Shown: positions 10,531 through 22,557 of the stretch, piece by piece
How positions within the stretch are numbered: the first letter of the stretch is position 1
Layout of the letters: every line of letters begins with the position of its first letter
Assembly: GCF_000002425.4 (NCBI RefSeq)
Contig: NC_037266.1
Location: 4,777,443-4,841,442 of the forward strand
Reading direction: 5' to 3'
Length of the DNA stretch: 64,000 bases
From: Physcomitrium patens
Taxonomy: Eukaryota > Streptophyta > Bryopsida > Funariales > Funariaceae
Position numbers and translations under genes: made by a program
The notes under the pieces: generated by a model
The model's database searches: none
Told to the model about the DNA's origin: nothing
The model's input: only the letters and a program-made list of their open reading frames with translations

Positions 10531-11757
10531 TGTCATATTACATGCTTTCCTGCTCAAAAACGTGCCAGATGTTTGACTGTAGAAGGTAGTATGGAGATTC
10601 GCCAATATTCAAGCAGTCTATCAGTTATTGACTGCTGGAATATAAACGACTGCAAGAATACACTGTAAATCTATATAGATGCCCTTCGACTGCTCGCCGA
10701 AGTCCTTTTTGCCCCAGTCGATAGGTCTCTAGACGTTACAGAGAACCCCGAACAATCCAAACTGCTAATCTTTGATACCGCTTTATACTCACGATCTTGT
10801 ATCCATTGACTGTCTCGTTAGATTAACCCAATAAATTTCCTTCACTCCGCATACTCAATCCTATAGACACCCTTTTAATTCTTCATCACAGACGTAACTC
10901 GATTTCACAAAACAGTTAAGAGTAATCACACCCACTTCATTAAAAATCCTGATTCACCATTACAACACTAACTTCAGCAACGATTGCCTCAGTCTTTCCA
11001 AAACCCTATGAAGAAAAAAAACCCAATTCTCTGTCTTTTTTTCCCTTCTCGAAGCATGAAACTAGCTCTCTGATCCTTCGAAATCCCCTCAAAACTTATT
11101 CTCTCCTCTCATTTCTTAACCTTAATTCTGAATTTCTGCAATCTTTCGTCTTGAATCCGAAATTGGCTCTAGCCGTCAGAGCTTGGATCCAAAATTGGCT
11201 CTCGCCGTCAGAGCTTGGATCCAAAATTGGCTCTCACCATCAGAGCTTTTTCCTCCGTATTTACCTTTAAGAGATCTTTTTACCGAAAGGACGTTCCCGG
11301 AACAACACAAAGGATGGAACAACCAGAAACGGAATCGGAGCCCCGTAATCGGGACCACATTGAGTTGCCCGACCAATTCAGGTCTCATATTGGCTAAGAG
11401 GCCCATAATAAGACCTGGATGTTTCCGTAACTGGGTCAAATTGGTCCTTCGCGTCAGATTGGCTAAGAGGCCCGTAGTAAGACCTGGATTGGATGTCTTG
11501 AAATTGGATCCAATTGGCTCTTCGAACCAGGCTCACCCGTTGTTGAATTGGTCCTTTCTTTTCTTTGCTGACTCCCGTTATTGGAATGGAACGGAATATT
11601 TCAGTATGCCCTGACTGACTATAACGGGGTGACTGACCCTGGCCTCCCAGTATTTGCACTGGAATTGGTCGTTGCCCCCTATATTCAAGGTAACTAAATA
11701 TTAATAAAAGTCCCGTTTTTTTATATTTTCACAGCATACTTGTATTACAACACGACA
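10531..11757 (-). repeat. Left (3') LTR of B2 (subtype X)
   Basis: 1227 bp. In reverse complement it starts TGTCGTGTTGTAATAC and ends GTAATATGACA. Its body matches the 5' LTR of B1 closely, including the AGAGGAGAGAATAAGTTTTG stretch. It has one more copy of the short CTCTGACGGCGAGAGCCAA unit, which explains the length difference. Confidence 0.87.
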
Positions 11758-11817
11758 TCCACCCCCTCTGAACTCGTGCATCCTCCAGTATGCACCAATT
11801 TACCCAGTTGCTGTTTG

Positions 11818-12076
11818 ATTTAGAATATATTCTCTATATCTTTGTCCAGTTCGTCTTCGTCACCTGCATTATCCAAATCACATTCAATCCCTTGCAGCGG
11901 ATCTAACTTGTGTAATTCTCCTTCAATATTATATAATCTTTTTCTTTCTTTTCTTTTAAAATCATCAACTTTCTTATACATAATATTTCCATTCTCCAAT
12001 ATACCAATAAAACTCGCATCAAAGGCACCTTCATCTCGCAAGAGTACCTCCTCTTTTGTACCTCCATAATCTCGCT
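11818..12076 (-). pseudogene. B2 pol remnant with internal deletion
   Basis: The minus-strand frame reads from the linker after protease (RDEGAFDASFIGILENG) through YNIEGELHKL straight into the last codons of pol (DELDKDIENIF, stop). In B1 these two parts are separated by about 3.2 kb (roughly 5590-8820). The junction is in frame. Deletion within the element is inferred by comparison with B1. Confidence 0.85.
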
Positions 12077-14450
12077 TTACAGTGGTACCTCCCCAAAATC
12101 CTTAAATCTTTCAACAATCTTTGGCAATGGTTTTTCCCTCAACCTATCTCGATTCCATTCATGGTTAGGAGGTACTAATAGAAATTGTACAGCTTTCCTC
12201 CCATCCTCGCTCCGTACCCTTGCATAAGCAGAACCATCATCAAGTACTTTTGTTTCCATCCGTATTGCCATAATATAAGATTGTCCTAAAATCAACGGAT
12301 AAGACGTTGTATCTTGAACAAAGAAATGTTGCTCCGTCGCAACATCCCCAATCCGAATTTTGACATCTGGACAAGTTCCATATAATTCGCCCCATGTGTT
12401 ATTAGCTGCTTCTATTGCCCATCCATGTTCCATGTCAATTGGCCATTTTTGCTTCTTATAAAGATCTTTAGACATGAGATTTATTTCAGAACCATGGTCG
12501 ACTAAAGCAACAATTGGTTCTTCTATATCTTCTACTTTCACCAATACCTCAATAGTTGCCCTTGTCCAATGCTTTCGAGTATAATGGCTCAAAGTTTCCA
12601 TTTCCTTATCACTATAATCTTTGAAACGTACTCGTTGATTATACCCATTCTTTTTATTTGTTGGTTGGTTGTAACCAATATCAACCTCTTCTTCATCTTT
12701 ATATATTCTTGCATCAATAGCATGACTCATTCCAGTTTCGTCCATTAATTGCCTCTTTCGCTTAATGCTGTCAATGATAACATCATGAAATTCCTTCTTT
12801 GCAATTCCCAAAACTTCTTTCAATGTGAATTCCACCTTAGCGTTTAATATACGTTCTTCCAACACCCCTTTCAAATTTGTTGCCGCTTTAATGTCAGAAA
12901 GTAACTTATAAGCAATTGATTTGCCCTTATCTTTTGTCTCTTTTGTTTTTTCTTCCAATGATGCTGAAGTATACTTTACAGGCAATTCTTGTGAAGTTGC
13001 CTCCCGAGCCTTGTCTCCTCGAGTTTGCCTCTTAGAAGAATTTCCTTCTCTAGTATCATCAAAATTTCTTCGTCTCTTTTCTTCCATCAAAGCTTCATGT
13101 TGGCTCTTAGCAATATATACATGAACTGAAAGAGACTCAACAGGATCCTCCCAACCTGTTGCACCTCGTATTGTAGCTGCAGTCCTCAATAACGCTTCTC
13201 GAGGTAATTTCCATTATTGCATTGTAGAAATGGCAGAAGCCCAAAACTCACTAGTTTTCGTACTTCCACCAATTTCATCATCTACTCTAGCACAATAACT
13301 TACACTTTCTCGTGGTGTTGTTTCATGCTCTTTTAAGTAATCTTGAATCAATGCTCTCATTCCTTCCTTACCAAAATTGGTTTGAAGAAGATCCTCCCTA
13401 TCTTTTAATGCTATCTTTCTATCTTTCTAGCAAATAATTCCTTGCCGTATCATATTATTAAATTCATTGCAATCTTTTCTAGTGTGTGAAGTGTCATCAC
13501 ACCAAATGCATCTTTCTACATATCCTTGCTTCGAAATATTCTTCGAATTGTTTGTAGAAGTATTCTCTTCAAGTCTTGCCAATTTGATTTGAAGATCTCG
13601 CATTTCTCGTATAATTTCTTCCATCTCCATATCTGCTTTCTTTGATAAGGATGTCGAAGGTTGAACTGTAGGCATTGTTGGTGGTGTTATACGTATTGGA
13701 GCTTTGGGTGCTTGTACTGTTTTCGGAATATTGCTCCTATCCTTCCTCCTTTTTCTTTTTGTAAGCAACCCCATCGCATCTTCAACGTTCTTCCACTTTG
13801 TTGTCAATCCTTCATCTTCTTCTTTGTCTTCAAGAAGGAGTTCTAATTTCCCTTGCAATTCTCCATCAGCAGCTTGAAGAAATAGATCAACTTTGTTCGG
13901 CTCCAATGTCAATTTTTCTACCTTCGATAATTGAGAGTACTGCCTCTCAAATTCCCTTAGTAGCTCTGTTGCTTGCAAATTCTTATTGGGCCGTTCAATC
14001 CATTCCAGAAACAGCTTCTTAGTAATGCGATCAGCATCTTCCAAGAAATATTCGTCTTTCAATGCATGTGAAAAAAACCTTCCATGAATTCCTATAACGA
14101 TCCGTAATCGATGTAATATAGTCTCTTATCTCCGGTATTGTGGCAAGTCCAAATAATTCAACCATTTTCTTCTCAGAAATCCGATTTAATTCCATTTCAC
14201 AAACATAACATCTTAAATACCTTGAAATATTCCTTCCATCAAATTGATCAATTTTATTGACCACTGCTTGCAATGCTTTGGTTGCCAAAGCTTTCTTTTG
14301 ATCATTGCTTTGCTGTTGCTGCATTGATAATGAGAAGGCTTGAAACATACTAGCAATAGACGGATCCATGTGCATACCTTGTCCTTTAGAAGAATCCCCA
14401 CCAGAAATTCCTCCCAAAAATCCTTCAAAATTTTTATTTTCGTTTTCCAT
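12077..14450 (-). pseudogene. B2 gag and protease region
   Basis: Gag starts MENENKNFEGFLGG at 14450 and stays open for 139 codons, with an intact glutamine run (SMQQQQSND) where B1 has a stop. It then shows the same T7 +1 frame change as B1, the same 211-codon frame with CIWCDDTSHTRKDC (14062-13427), the same in-frame TAG, and the same frame ending EVPL before pol. One extra stop near 13215 (TGG CAA region) shortens the protease frame, which begins at 13189 and holds ALVDHGSEINLM. Confidence 0.85.
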
Positions 14451-14520
14451 AAAATAAAGATAAAATCAACCGAAATCCAATACCTTCCACCTCAAGCTTT
14501 TACTTCGGGTTCACTATTTT

Positions 14521-15892
14521 TGTCATATTACGTGCTTTCCTGCTCGAGAACGTGCCGGGCGTCTGGTTGTAGAAGGTAGTATGGAGATTCGCCAATAGTC
14601 AAGCAGTCTATCAGTTTTTGACTGCTGAAATATAAACGACTGCAAGAATACACCGTAAATCTATATAGATGCCCTTCGACTGCTCGCCGAAGTCCTTTTT
14701 GCCCCAGTCGGTAGGTCTCTAGATGTTACAAAGAACCCCGAACAATCCAAACTGTTAATCTTCGATTCCGCTTTGTACTTACGATCTTGTATCCACTGAC
14801 TGTCTTGTTAGATTAACCCAATAAATTTCATTCACTCTACATACTCAATCCTATAGACACCCTTTTAATTCTTCAATCATAGATGTAACTCGATTTCACA
14901 AAACAGTCAAGAGTAATCAAACCCACTTCATTAAAAATCTCGATTCACCATTACAACTCTGACTTTAGCAACGATTGCCTCAGTTTTCGCAAAACCCTAT
15001 GAACAAAAAAAAATCCAATTTTTCCATCTTTTTTCCCCGCTTCGAAGCATGAAGCTCTCCTCCGATCCTTCAAAAACCTCCATAAAAAAAAACCTCTCTC
15101 TGCCCCCGTCCTTTCTTAATCTTAATTTTGAATTTCTTCAATCTTCCGTCTTGGATCCGAAATTGGCTCCAGCCGTCAGAGCTTAGATCCGAAATTGGCT
15201 CTTGCCATCAAGGCTTAGATCCGAAAATGGCTCTCGCCGTCAGAGCTTTCCCCTCCGTTTTTACCTTTAAGAGATCCATTTACCGAAAACAACATTCTCT
15301 GAAATGGCATAGAGAATAAGACAGCCTGAAATAGAGTCGAAACCCTGTACTCGGGTCCATATTGAGTCGCCCGACCAATTCAGGTCTCATATTGGATAAG
15401 ATGCCCATAGTAATCTGGATGTTTGCGTAATTGGGTCAAATTGGTCCTCGCATCAGATTGGCTAAGAGGCCCGTAGTAAGATCTAGATGTTCCCATAATT
15501 GGATCAAATTGGTCTTTCGCGTCAGACTGGCTGAGGCCCATAGTAAGACCTGGATTTTCTCGTAATTAGACTGCATTGGGTTGCATGACCAATGCAGGTC
15601 TCATATTGGATAAGAGGACCCGGATTGGATTCTTGAAATTGGATCCAATTGGCTCTTCGAACCAGGCTCATCCGTCGTGTGAATTGGTCCTTTCTCTTCC
15701 TGCTGACTCCCGTTATTGGAATCAAATCCAGCATTTCAATATGCCGCGGCTGACTGTAACGGGGTGACTGAACCTAGCCACTCAGTATTTGCACTGGAGT
15801 TGGTCGTTGCTCCCAATATTCGAGGTAACTGAACATTAATAAAAGTCCCCTTTCTTTATATTTTCACGGTATACTCGTGTTACAACACGACA
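14521..15892 (-). repeat. Right (5') LTR of B2 (subtype Y)
   Basis: 1372 bp; in reverse complement it starts TGTCGTGTTGTAACACGAG and ends GTAATATGACA. It carries the subtype Y body found in the 3' LTR of B1. The flank ACGG (15893-15896) is the duplicate of the reverse complement of 10254-10257. Confidence 0.88.
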
Positions 15893-16510
15893 ACGGAGGA
15901 GTCACGTGTTGGGCTTGTTGGAACCTTACTTACAGGACAAGCTCTATCATGGTTTGCTCTTTTGTTTGAGAAACGATCGTCCATACTAAACAACTTTGAA
16001 ACCTTTTTGGAGGCGTTTGCAGAAGCATTTGGTGAACACGACAAGGTTCGATGGACTACAACAAAGATCCGATCACTATGACAAGGGATGCACTCTACAT
16101 CAGTCTATGCATCAGACTTCAAGCAATTAGTATGTGACATCAATTGGGATGAAGAAGCATTGATGAGTCAATTCTATTGGGATTTAAAGGACGATGTGAA
16201 GGATTTGCTGTTAACTTTTTCTGATCCACAAATGTTAAACAAAGCTATTAGCCAAGCTGTGAAGTACGATAATTGCCTATTTCAATGCTGCCAAGACCAA
16301 CGTTCAAGACAACATACGATTCGCCACGCCCCAACTATATCGGCAAGCAGTGTGAATTCACATTCAAAGGTAGAAGACATGCAAATTGATGCGGTACGTG
16401 TCAAATCTCTTACTCTAGAAGAAAAAAAGCGGCGTATGGAGGAAGGTCTATGCTTGTATTGCGGTGAAGAAGGCCACAAAGTTGGAAACTGCCCCAAGAA
16501 GCAAAATTGA
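15893..16510 (+). pseudogene. Element A gag, last fragment
   Basis: Resumes A gag at the position equal to about 28909 of C. CGA to TGA at about 16079 interrupts it. The frame from 16088 to 16510 is then open to a zinc knuckle, CLYCGEEGHKVGNC, the CCHC nucleic-acid-binding motif of gag nucleocapsid. Confidence 0.88.
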
Positions 16511-16569
16511 TGTATTGTCAAGACTAGGGGCACGTTTATTCAAGAAAATAAGGATGCCCAGCCACAATA

Positions 16570-19500
16570 GGAACCGTGTAGCTGGACAGTGAAATATCGC
16601 AACAACAACCAGGTTCCTTTCTTTTCGCTCAACCTGCCCTTTGTTTTATAATCCCTTTGTTTATTGGCCTTCAAAAACTAAGAATCTTAGCATTATTAGA
16701 TTCAGGAGCATCTGCTTGTTTTTTAGACGAAGAATTTGTGAAGTATCAAAAGATCTCTTTAGTACAAAAATCCAAACCTGTTCATGTTGAGGTCATAGAT
16801 GGGCGACCTTTATTCTTTGGTAGTATCACCCATGAATCAGAACCTATAGAAATGACGTTTAAGGGCCATAGTAGTCATATTATTTTCAATATTATTAGAA
16901 CCCCATCAAATCCTGTTATTCTTGGTCTTTCCTGGTTAGAAAAGCATAACCCATCCATAGATTGGAAGTTGCGGAAGATGACCTTTCCCACAAAATTATC
17001 CAAGAGCAAGCCTAGTAGAAAACCCCAAATAGAGAAATCCTTATTTATTGGAGCAAGAGCGTTTATAAGATCATCCAAGGAAGGCACACCGTTTTTTTTT
17101 TATGCGGCTCCAACTATCGGGGAGAAGATCTCGACAACAAGTATACCGAAGCAATATAAGGATTTTAAAGACGTGTTTCAAAAGAAAAATACCAATATGC
17201 TACCGGAACACAGACTATATGATTGTGCCATAGACTTATAAGAAGGAGTACAACCGCCTTTTGGCCCAATCTATAATCTATCGTAGACGGATTGGCAGAG
17301 TTGCGAAAGTACATCGATGAGAATCTAGCCAAGAACTTCATCCGTCATTCAAAATCATCAACTGGAGCACCCATCTTATTTATAAAGAAGAAAGATGGCT
17401 CATTATGGATGTGTGTGGACTATCGAGGTCTCAACAAGATAACAAAGAAGAATCATTACCTGTTACCCTTGATTTCTGGTCTCTTAGAATAACTTGGACA
17501 TGCAAGGATTTTTACAAAAATTGATCTAAGGGGAGCTTACAACCTCGTACGAATCAAGGAAGGAGATGAGTAGAAGATAGCGTTCCGTACAAGGTATAGC
17601 CATTTTGAGTAAAATGTCATGCCCTTTGGTCTTACCAATGCTCCAGCGGCCTTTCAACATATGATGAATGACATTTTCCGAGAATACCTTGATAATTTTG
17701 TTGTCATCTATTTGGATGATATTTTGATATTCTCCAAAAATGAGGAAGAGCATGAAAAGCACGTTCGCTTGGTCTTGGAGAAACTATGCAAGTGAGGACT
17801 ATATGCCAAGTTAGAGAAGTATTTATTTCACCAAATAGAGATGGAATTTTTGGGGTTCGTTGTAACTACGGAAGGCTTGAAGATGGATCCCAAGAAGGTG
17901 GAAGCAATCGTGTCCTGGGAGGTTCTGAAGACGGTGAAAGACGTACAATGCTTTCTTGACTTTGCCAACTTCTATCAGATCTTCATGAAGAATTACTCTC
18001 AAATTGCTGCTCCTCTCACTCGGTTGACATGCAAAGATAAGCTGGAATGGGGACCTCTAGCGGAGAAGGTGTTTCAAGACCTAAAAATCGCATTTACTAT
18101 AGCTCCAATCTTGGTACATCCAGACTTTACAAAGACCTTTTATTTAGAAACTGATGATTCGGATTTTACCTTAGGAGCTATACTTTCAGAAATAGGAGAA
18201 GACAAGAAGCTCCATCCAGTTGCATTCTATTCTCAAAAGTTCTCTGCTACTGAAATCGATTATGAGATCCACGATAAGGAACTTCTTGCTATAGTGGATT
18301 CTTTCCAAGAATGGCGTCACTTTCTTGAAGGAGGTGCACACCCAATGATCATATACACAGATCATAAGAATTTGGAGTATTTCATGTCGGCTCGAGTTCT
18401 AAATCGACATCAAGTTCGGTGGAGTATATCGCTATCTAGGTTCAATTTTGTTATCACTTATTGACCTGGAAAGTAGCAAAGACTATCTGATGCCTTATCG
18501 AGGAGATCGTATCTTGTACCAAAGGTTGGAGAAGTAGTGTTTGATCAACAATGTATGACATTGTTAAAGCCAAAGCAATTTTGGCTTTGTGCTATTATTG
18601 TGCTAATTGATGCAAACTTCCTGAATCAGATACGTGCTGTGACCATTGAAGATTCAGTAGCCATTAATATCAAGCAATGTACCAATGACGACAAGTTCAA
18701 GGTGGAGAGAGATCTTTTATACTTTGAAGAGCGGTTGTATATCCTAAAAAGATCAGCACGACTCCGAGTTCTTCAATCTCGCCACGATTTTCCAGCTGCG
18801 AGACATTTTGGATTCAACAAGACCTTGGAGTTTATTTCTCGAGATTTTTGGTGGCTCCAAATGTAAAAGGATGTGAAAGATTTTTTTCTCTCTTGTGACA
18901 TCTGTTCAAGATCCAAGAATCCTTGACATCGCCTTTATGGACTTTTACAGCCATTGCCGATTTTACATCGACCATGGTCTTGAGTTTCCATGGACTTCAT
19001 CACGGACCTGCTATCATCAAACTCATTTGACAACATCTTTGTTGTAGTAGATCCGCTAAGAAAGATGGCGCACTTTGTCCCTTGTAAGAAGACATCGTCT
19101 AGTGAAGTCACAGCAAGGCTCTTTCTCGATAATGTGTATCAATATCATGGACTACCAGATGATATCGTATCAGATCGAGGAACCCAGTTTGTATCAAAGT
19201 TTTGGAGATCTCTCTTTGAAATACTGAAGGTGGATATCAAGCTTTCTTCGGCTTTTCATCCTCAAATTGACGGCCAAACGGAACGGGTGAACCAAGTCTT
19301 GGAACAATACTTACGATGCAGCATCAACTATTAGCAAGATGATTGGACTACATATCTGTCGCTAACCGAGTTTGCATATAACAACACCCTCCATGCATCG
19401 ACTCAATACATACCATTCTTTTCCAACTATGGATATCATCCGAAGCTTGATTTATTGAGTCCATCAACAAATAACAATCCAGCAGCTGAAGGATTTGCGA

Positions 19501-20040
19501 AACAACTATCAGAGCTTCAAAATACATTGAAGCTTCAATTACAATCCGCTCAAGAATCCTACAAGGCGTCTGCAGATAGATTTCAGAATCAAGCACCTAC
19601 TTTCAAAATTCGAGATAAAGCATGGCTTCTTCGATGGAATATCAAGACCAAGCGACCATGTGATAAATTGGACTATCGAAGATTGGGACCATTTATCATC
19701 CAGAAGCAAATCAATGCAATGGCGTACCGTCTGGAATTACCGGCTTCTATGAAGGTACATCCAGTCTTTCATGTTTCTCTGTTTGAGCCTTATCGAGAGT
19801 TGTCTTTTCCTGGAAGAGTACAATGTCCGCCACCTAGTATTGAGATCGAGAACCATGAGGAATACGAGGTTGAAAAGGTACTAGATTCACGGCAAAGGTG
19901 GGGCAAGTTGGAGTATCTTGTTCATTGGTACAGCTACAACATTAATGAGCGAATGTGGGAGCCAACTGAAAATCTCGCCAATGTGCCATAAAAGGTACAG
20001 GAGTTTCATCAACAACATCCTCATAAACCTAAGTCGGTTT
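16570..20040 (+). pseudogene. Element A pol with chromodomain
   Basis: Order: protease (LLDSGASACFLDE, about 16696), RT (catalytic [11 protein letters not shown], about 17710), RNase H (ETDDSDFTLG, IHDKELLA, TDHKNLEYF), integrase (LSSAFHPQIDGQTERVNQV) and a C-terminal chromodomain (EYEVEKVLDSR, LVHWYSYNINERMWEP, about 19860-19980). At least ten in-frame stops, for example CAG to TAG at 17283 and TGG to TAG near 17571, as judged against C. The chromodomain would have tethered integrase to methylated histone H3 in heterochromatin (family knowledge). Confidence 0.9.
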
Positions 20041-20179
20041 GATGATAGCTTCCTTCTGAAGCTTGCTCACCCAAGAATATAAGAAAGGAGGAGAGCACCA
20101 CCAAAATTCGTAGTTGATGTAGTTATTTTCTCCAAGATAAAATAGAATTTTTTTAGTAGCCATAGTTTGGTCTTCTAAT

Positions 20180-20533
20180 ATGGATAGCCAAGAGATAGAT
20201 ACTATGTCAGTCAAATTATCTCAACCGACTAGCTCATGAAGGTGACCCCGAGATGAAGAACTACCTACACTACGACGACGACGGAGGATATCGAGTAACC
20301 GATCACTGGTGATTATATTTGAGTCTGAGCCTACTTACGATGATCAGCCAGAAGGCGTGTTTGCAAGACAATTTCACAATGAGGACACGGAACTTCATAC
20401 TTGGTCAGAAGTTGAAGGAGTGGGCGACTACCATTGGTTTCAAGGGCTGATGAACCACTTGCCTCGTGAACAACAATTGGAGTTCATAGCAGACGTTATG
20501 TGACAGATCTTCATTTTTTTACATTGGTACTGA
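20180..20533 (+). pseudogene. Element A ORF3, decayed copy
   Basis: The frame ATG (20180) to TGA (20531-20533) is 118 codons and aligns without frameshift to the 116-codon ORF3 of C (33188-33535), apart from two codons near the N-terminus. Three internal TGA codons all stand where C has CGA, as expected from C to T decay. The core FHNEDTELHTWSEVEGVG and LPREQQLEFIADVM is kept. No known domain recognised. Confidence 0.8.
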
Positions 20534-20566
20534 TCAACAACATTACTTCTCAGAGACCTCGAAGCT

Positions 20567-20580
20567 AAAGGAAGGAATGA
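20567..20580 (+). other. Polypurine tract of element A
   Basis: AAGGAAGGAATGA-type purine run ending at the first base of the 3' LTR; plus-strand primer site of the element. Confidence 0.7.
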
Positions 20581-20972
20581 TGTTAGGAACATAATCCTTA
20601 GAACCTTCTAGAGACAAGTTTCTAGAACCTTCTAGAAGCAAGTCTCTGGAACCTTCTAGAAGCTTATTAGTTAGTAGAAGATATTAGAGACATAGTCCTT
20701 AGAACCTTCTAGAGATAAGTTTCTAGAACCTTCTAGAAGCAAGTCTCTGGAACCTTTTAGAAGCTTTCTAGTTAGTAGAAGTTGCTTGAGAAGCTTCCTA
20801 AATAGAAGTATATATTGGAATCAAGGTTGAAGAGTTCTTCAGTCTCGACAACACATCTCTTGAAGCTCTAGCTCACCTCTCTGGTATTGTTCTCATCTGA
20901 TTAATCTAGTTCTTGTCAGTTCTTCCTGAACTTCTTGTTAGATCTCGAATTTGTATTTCTGTGTCCGTGACA
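20581..20972 (+). repeat. 3' LTR of element A
   Basis: 392 bp, starts TGTTAGGAAC and ends GTCCGTGACA, followed by TSD TATGG. It keeps the 101-bp tandem unit, the TTCnnGAA blocks, a TATA box (20809-20815) and AGTCTCGACAA at 20841-20851, again 32 nt after the TATA start. Confidence 0.92.
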
Positions 20973-22496
20973 TATGGATCTTATAATTGATCTCAGTTGT
21001 TGAAAATTTTTAGAATGAAAAGCTATTGAGTAGAACTCATCATCTACTTCCATTTGTGACAATTCCACATCCATAATAAAATTTGATGTATCTATTTCTA
21101 TAAATAAATACCTTAAAAAGTTAATATAATATAAAATTGATACAAATATAAATAATATATTTTAGACTTTGAAAGACGTTCTAACTTCTTTGTTCCATTT
21201 AAATTTATCTTTATATATCAAATATGTAAGAAGAGTCATAATTTGAAAAAAGCTTTTGATAAAGATTTGATAATAATTTCAAAATTTTATAAAGCATTGC
21301 ACATCTCTAATTATTTTTGGAATCTTTCAATTTATGATAGTTTGAACTTTTTAAAAATCTATCATAAAAAAAATTATTTGAAATGATGTATCTTAGGAAG
21401 TTAACTTGAATAGTATGAAATACATACTTTTCCATCTTGACATATAATCTTGCATCTCTTAGTTTTTGTAATACATGACTAACATAGAGTTCATGATTTT
21501 TTGTATTTTTAGAATAGTTTAAAATATTATTTAGATAATATATTATCAAATCAGTAAGAAATTTACAAAGAACATTATTCATTAGATATTGAAAAATAGC
21601 TAGTATATTTGTGAGTCTAAAAAGTATGACATTATATATGAAATATATCATACTTGATTCAAAATATAATTTTTTATTCATCTCTTTTTTTAATGCATAT
21701 TAGATTATATGCTCTTGTTAGATCTATTTTTGTATAGATCTTTACTTGATTTAGTTGAAGTCCTAAAATCAAAGTTAGAGGATATCTATTTTTTTATGGT
21801 GATACTATTGAATTCTTCATAGTCCATATACATCTACAAAGATCCATCTTTTTTCTTTATAAATAAGATAAGAGCCTTTGCTAGAAATTTAAAATAACAT
21901 ATGAAGTTTTTAGCCCAGTTCTTGTCAATGTATTCCTTGAATGCAGCTAATTTATTTTGTGATAAACAATAGATTGATCCAAATGGTGGTTGAGCTCTTT
22001 CTTGAATATTGATTGAATAATCATAGAGATGATACTTTGAAAGAATATTTGCATTCTTTTTTTCAAAAATATCTTGATAATCTTGATATTGGCTTAAAAT
22101 ACTACTTAAATTTTTTTTCTATAAAAAAATAGATATAGTATATATAACAAAATTTGGTCCTTGTTTTATAATATGCATGAAAGCTCTTATACCTATTAAT
22201 AAGAATTTAAATGTATTAGACTTATGGATTTCTACTTAACTAGCAGAATCCTAGATTAAACTATGAAAAAAATCAAGGTTACAAGAAATCTATTCTATTT
22301 GAAGATTATAATTTTTTAGCTATAATAATCCTAAAATAATTAGATTAAAAAGAAATATAATCACAATAAATATTACTAAGCTATTATAATCTTTAGTTGC
22401 TACTTCTAAAAGAATTATTTTATAAGTAACGTCTCCAAAGAATAACAAATGATTATCTATTACTTCCATATGTATGAATTTATTTTTCTTAATTAA

Positions 22497-22557
<61 letters not shown>

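Larger units (their letters stand above)
10531..15892 (-). mobile_element. Ty3/gypsy element B2 (recombinant, pol deleted)
   Basis: Same family as B1 in the opposite orientation. Order on the minus strand: 5' LTR at right (14521-15892), gag, protease, a short tail of pol, 3' LTR at left (10531-11757). About 3.2 kb covering nearly all of RT, RNase H and integrase is missing compared with B1. Gag is open further than in B1, with the CAA codon kept. Its LTRs are of different subtypes (1227 and 1372 bp), pairing crosswise with those of B1. Confidence 0.9.
1020..20972 (+). mobile_element. Chromovirus A, LTR retrotransposon with nested insertions
   Basis: A Ty3/gypsy element with a chromodomain, bounded by two 392-bp LTRs and a perfect 5-bp target duplication TATGG (1015-1019 and 20973-20977). 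About 14.1 kb (1771-15892) consists of later insertions into its gag. Without them the order is LTR, PBS region, gag, protease, RT, RNase H, integrase, chromodomain, ORF3, polypurine tract, LTR. Many in-frame stops, mostly explained by C:G to T:A changes, make it non-autonomous. It inserted into the RNase H region of fossil F1. The chromodomain lineage suggests a Tcn1-like or Tf1/sushi-like group; that placement is inference. Confidence 0.92.
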
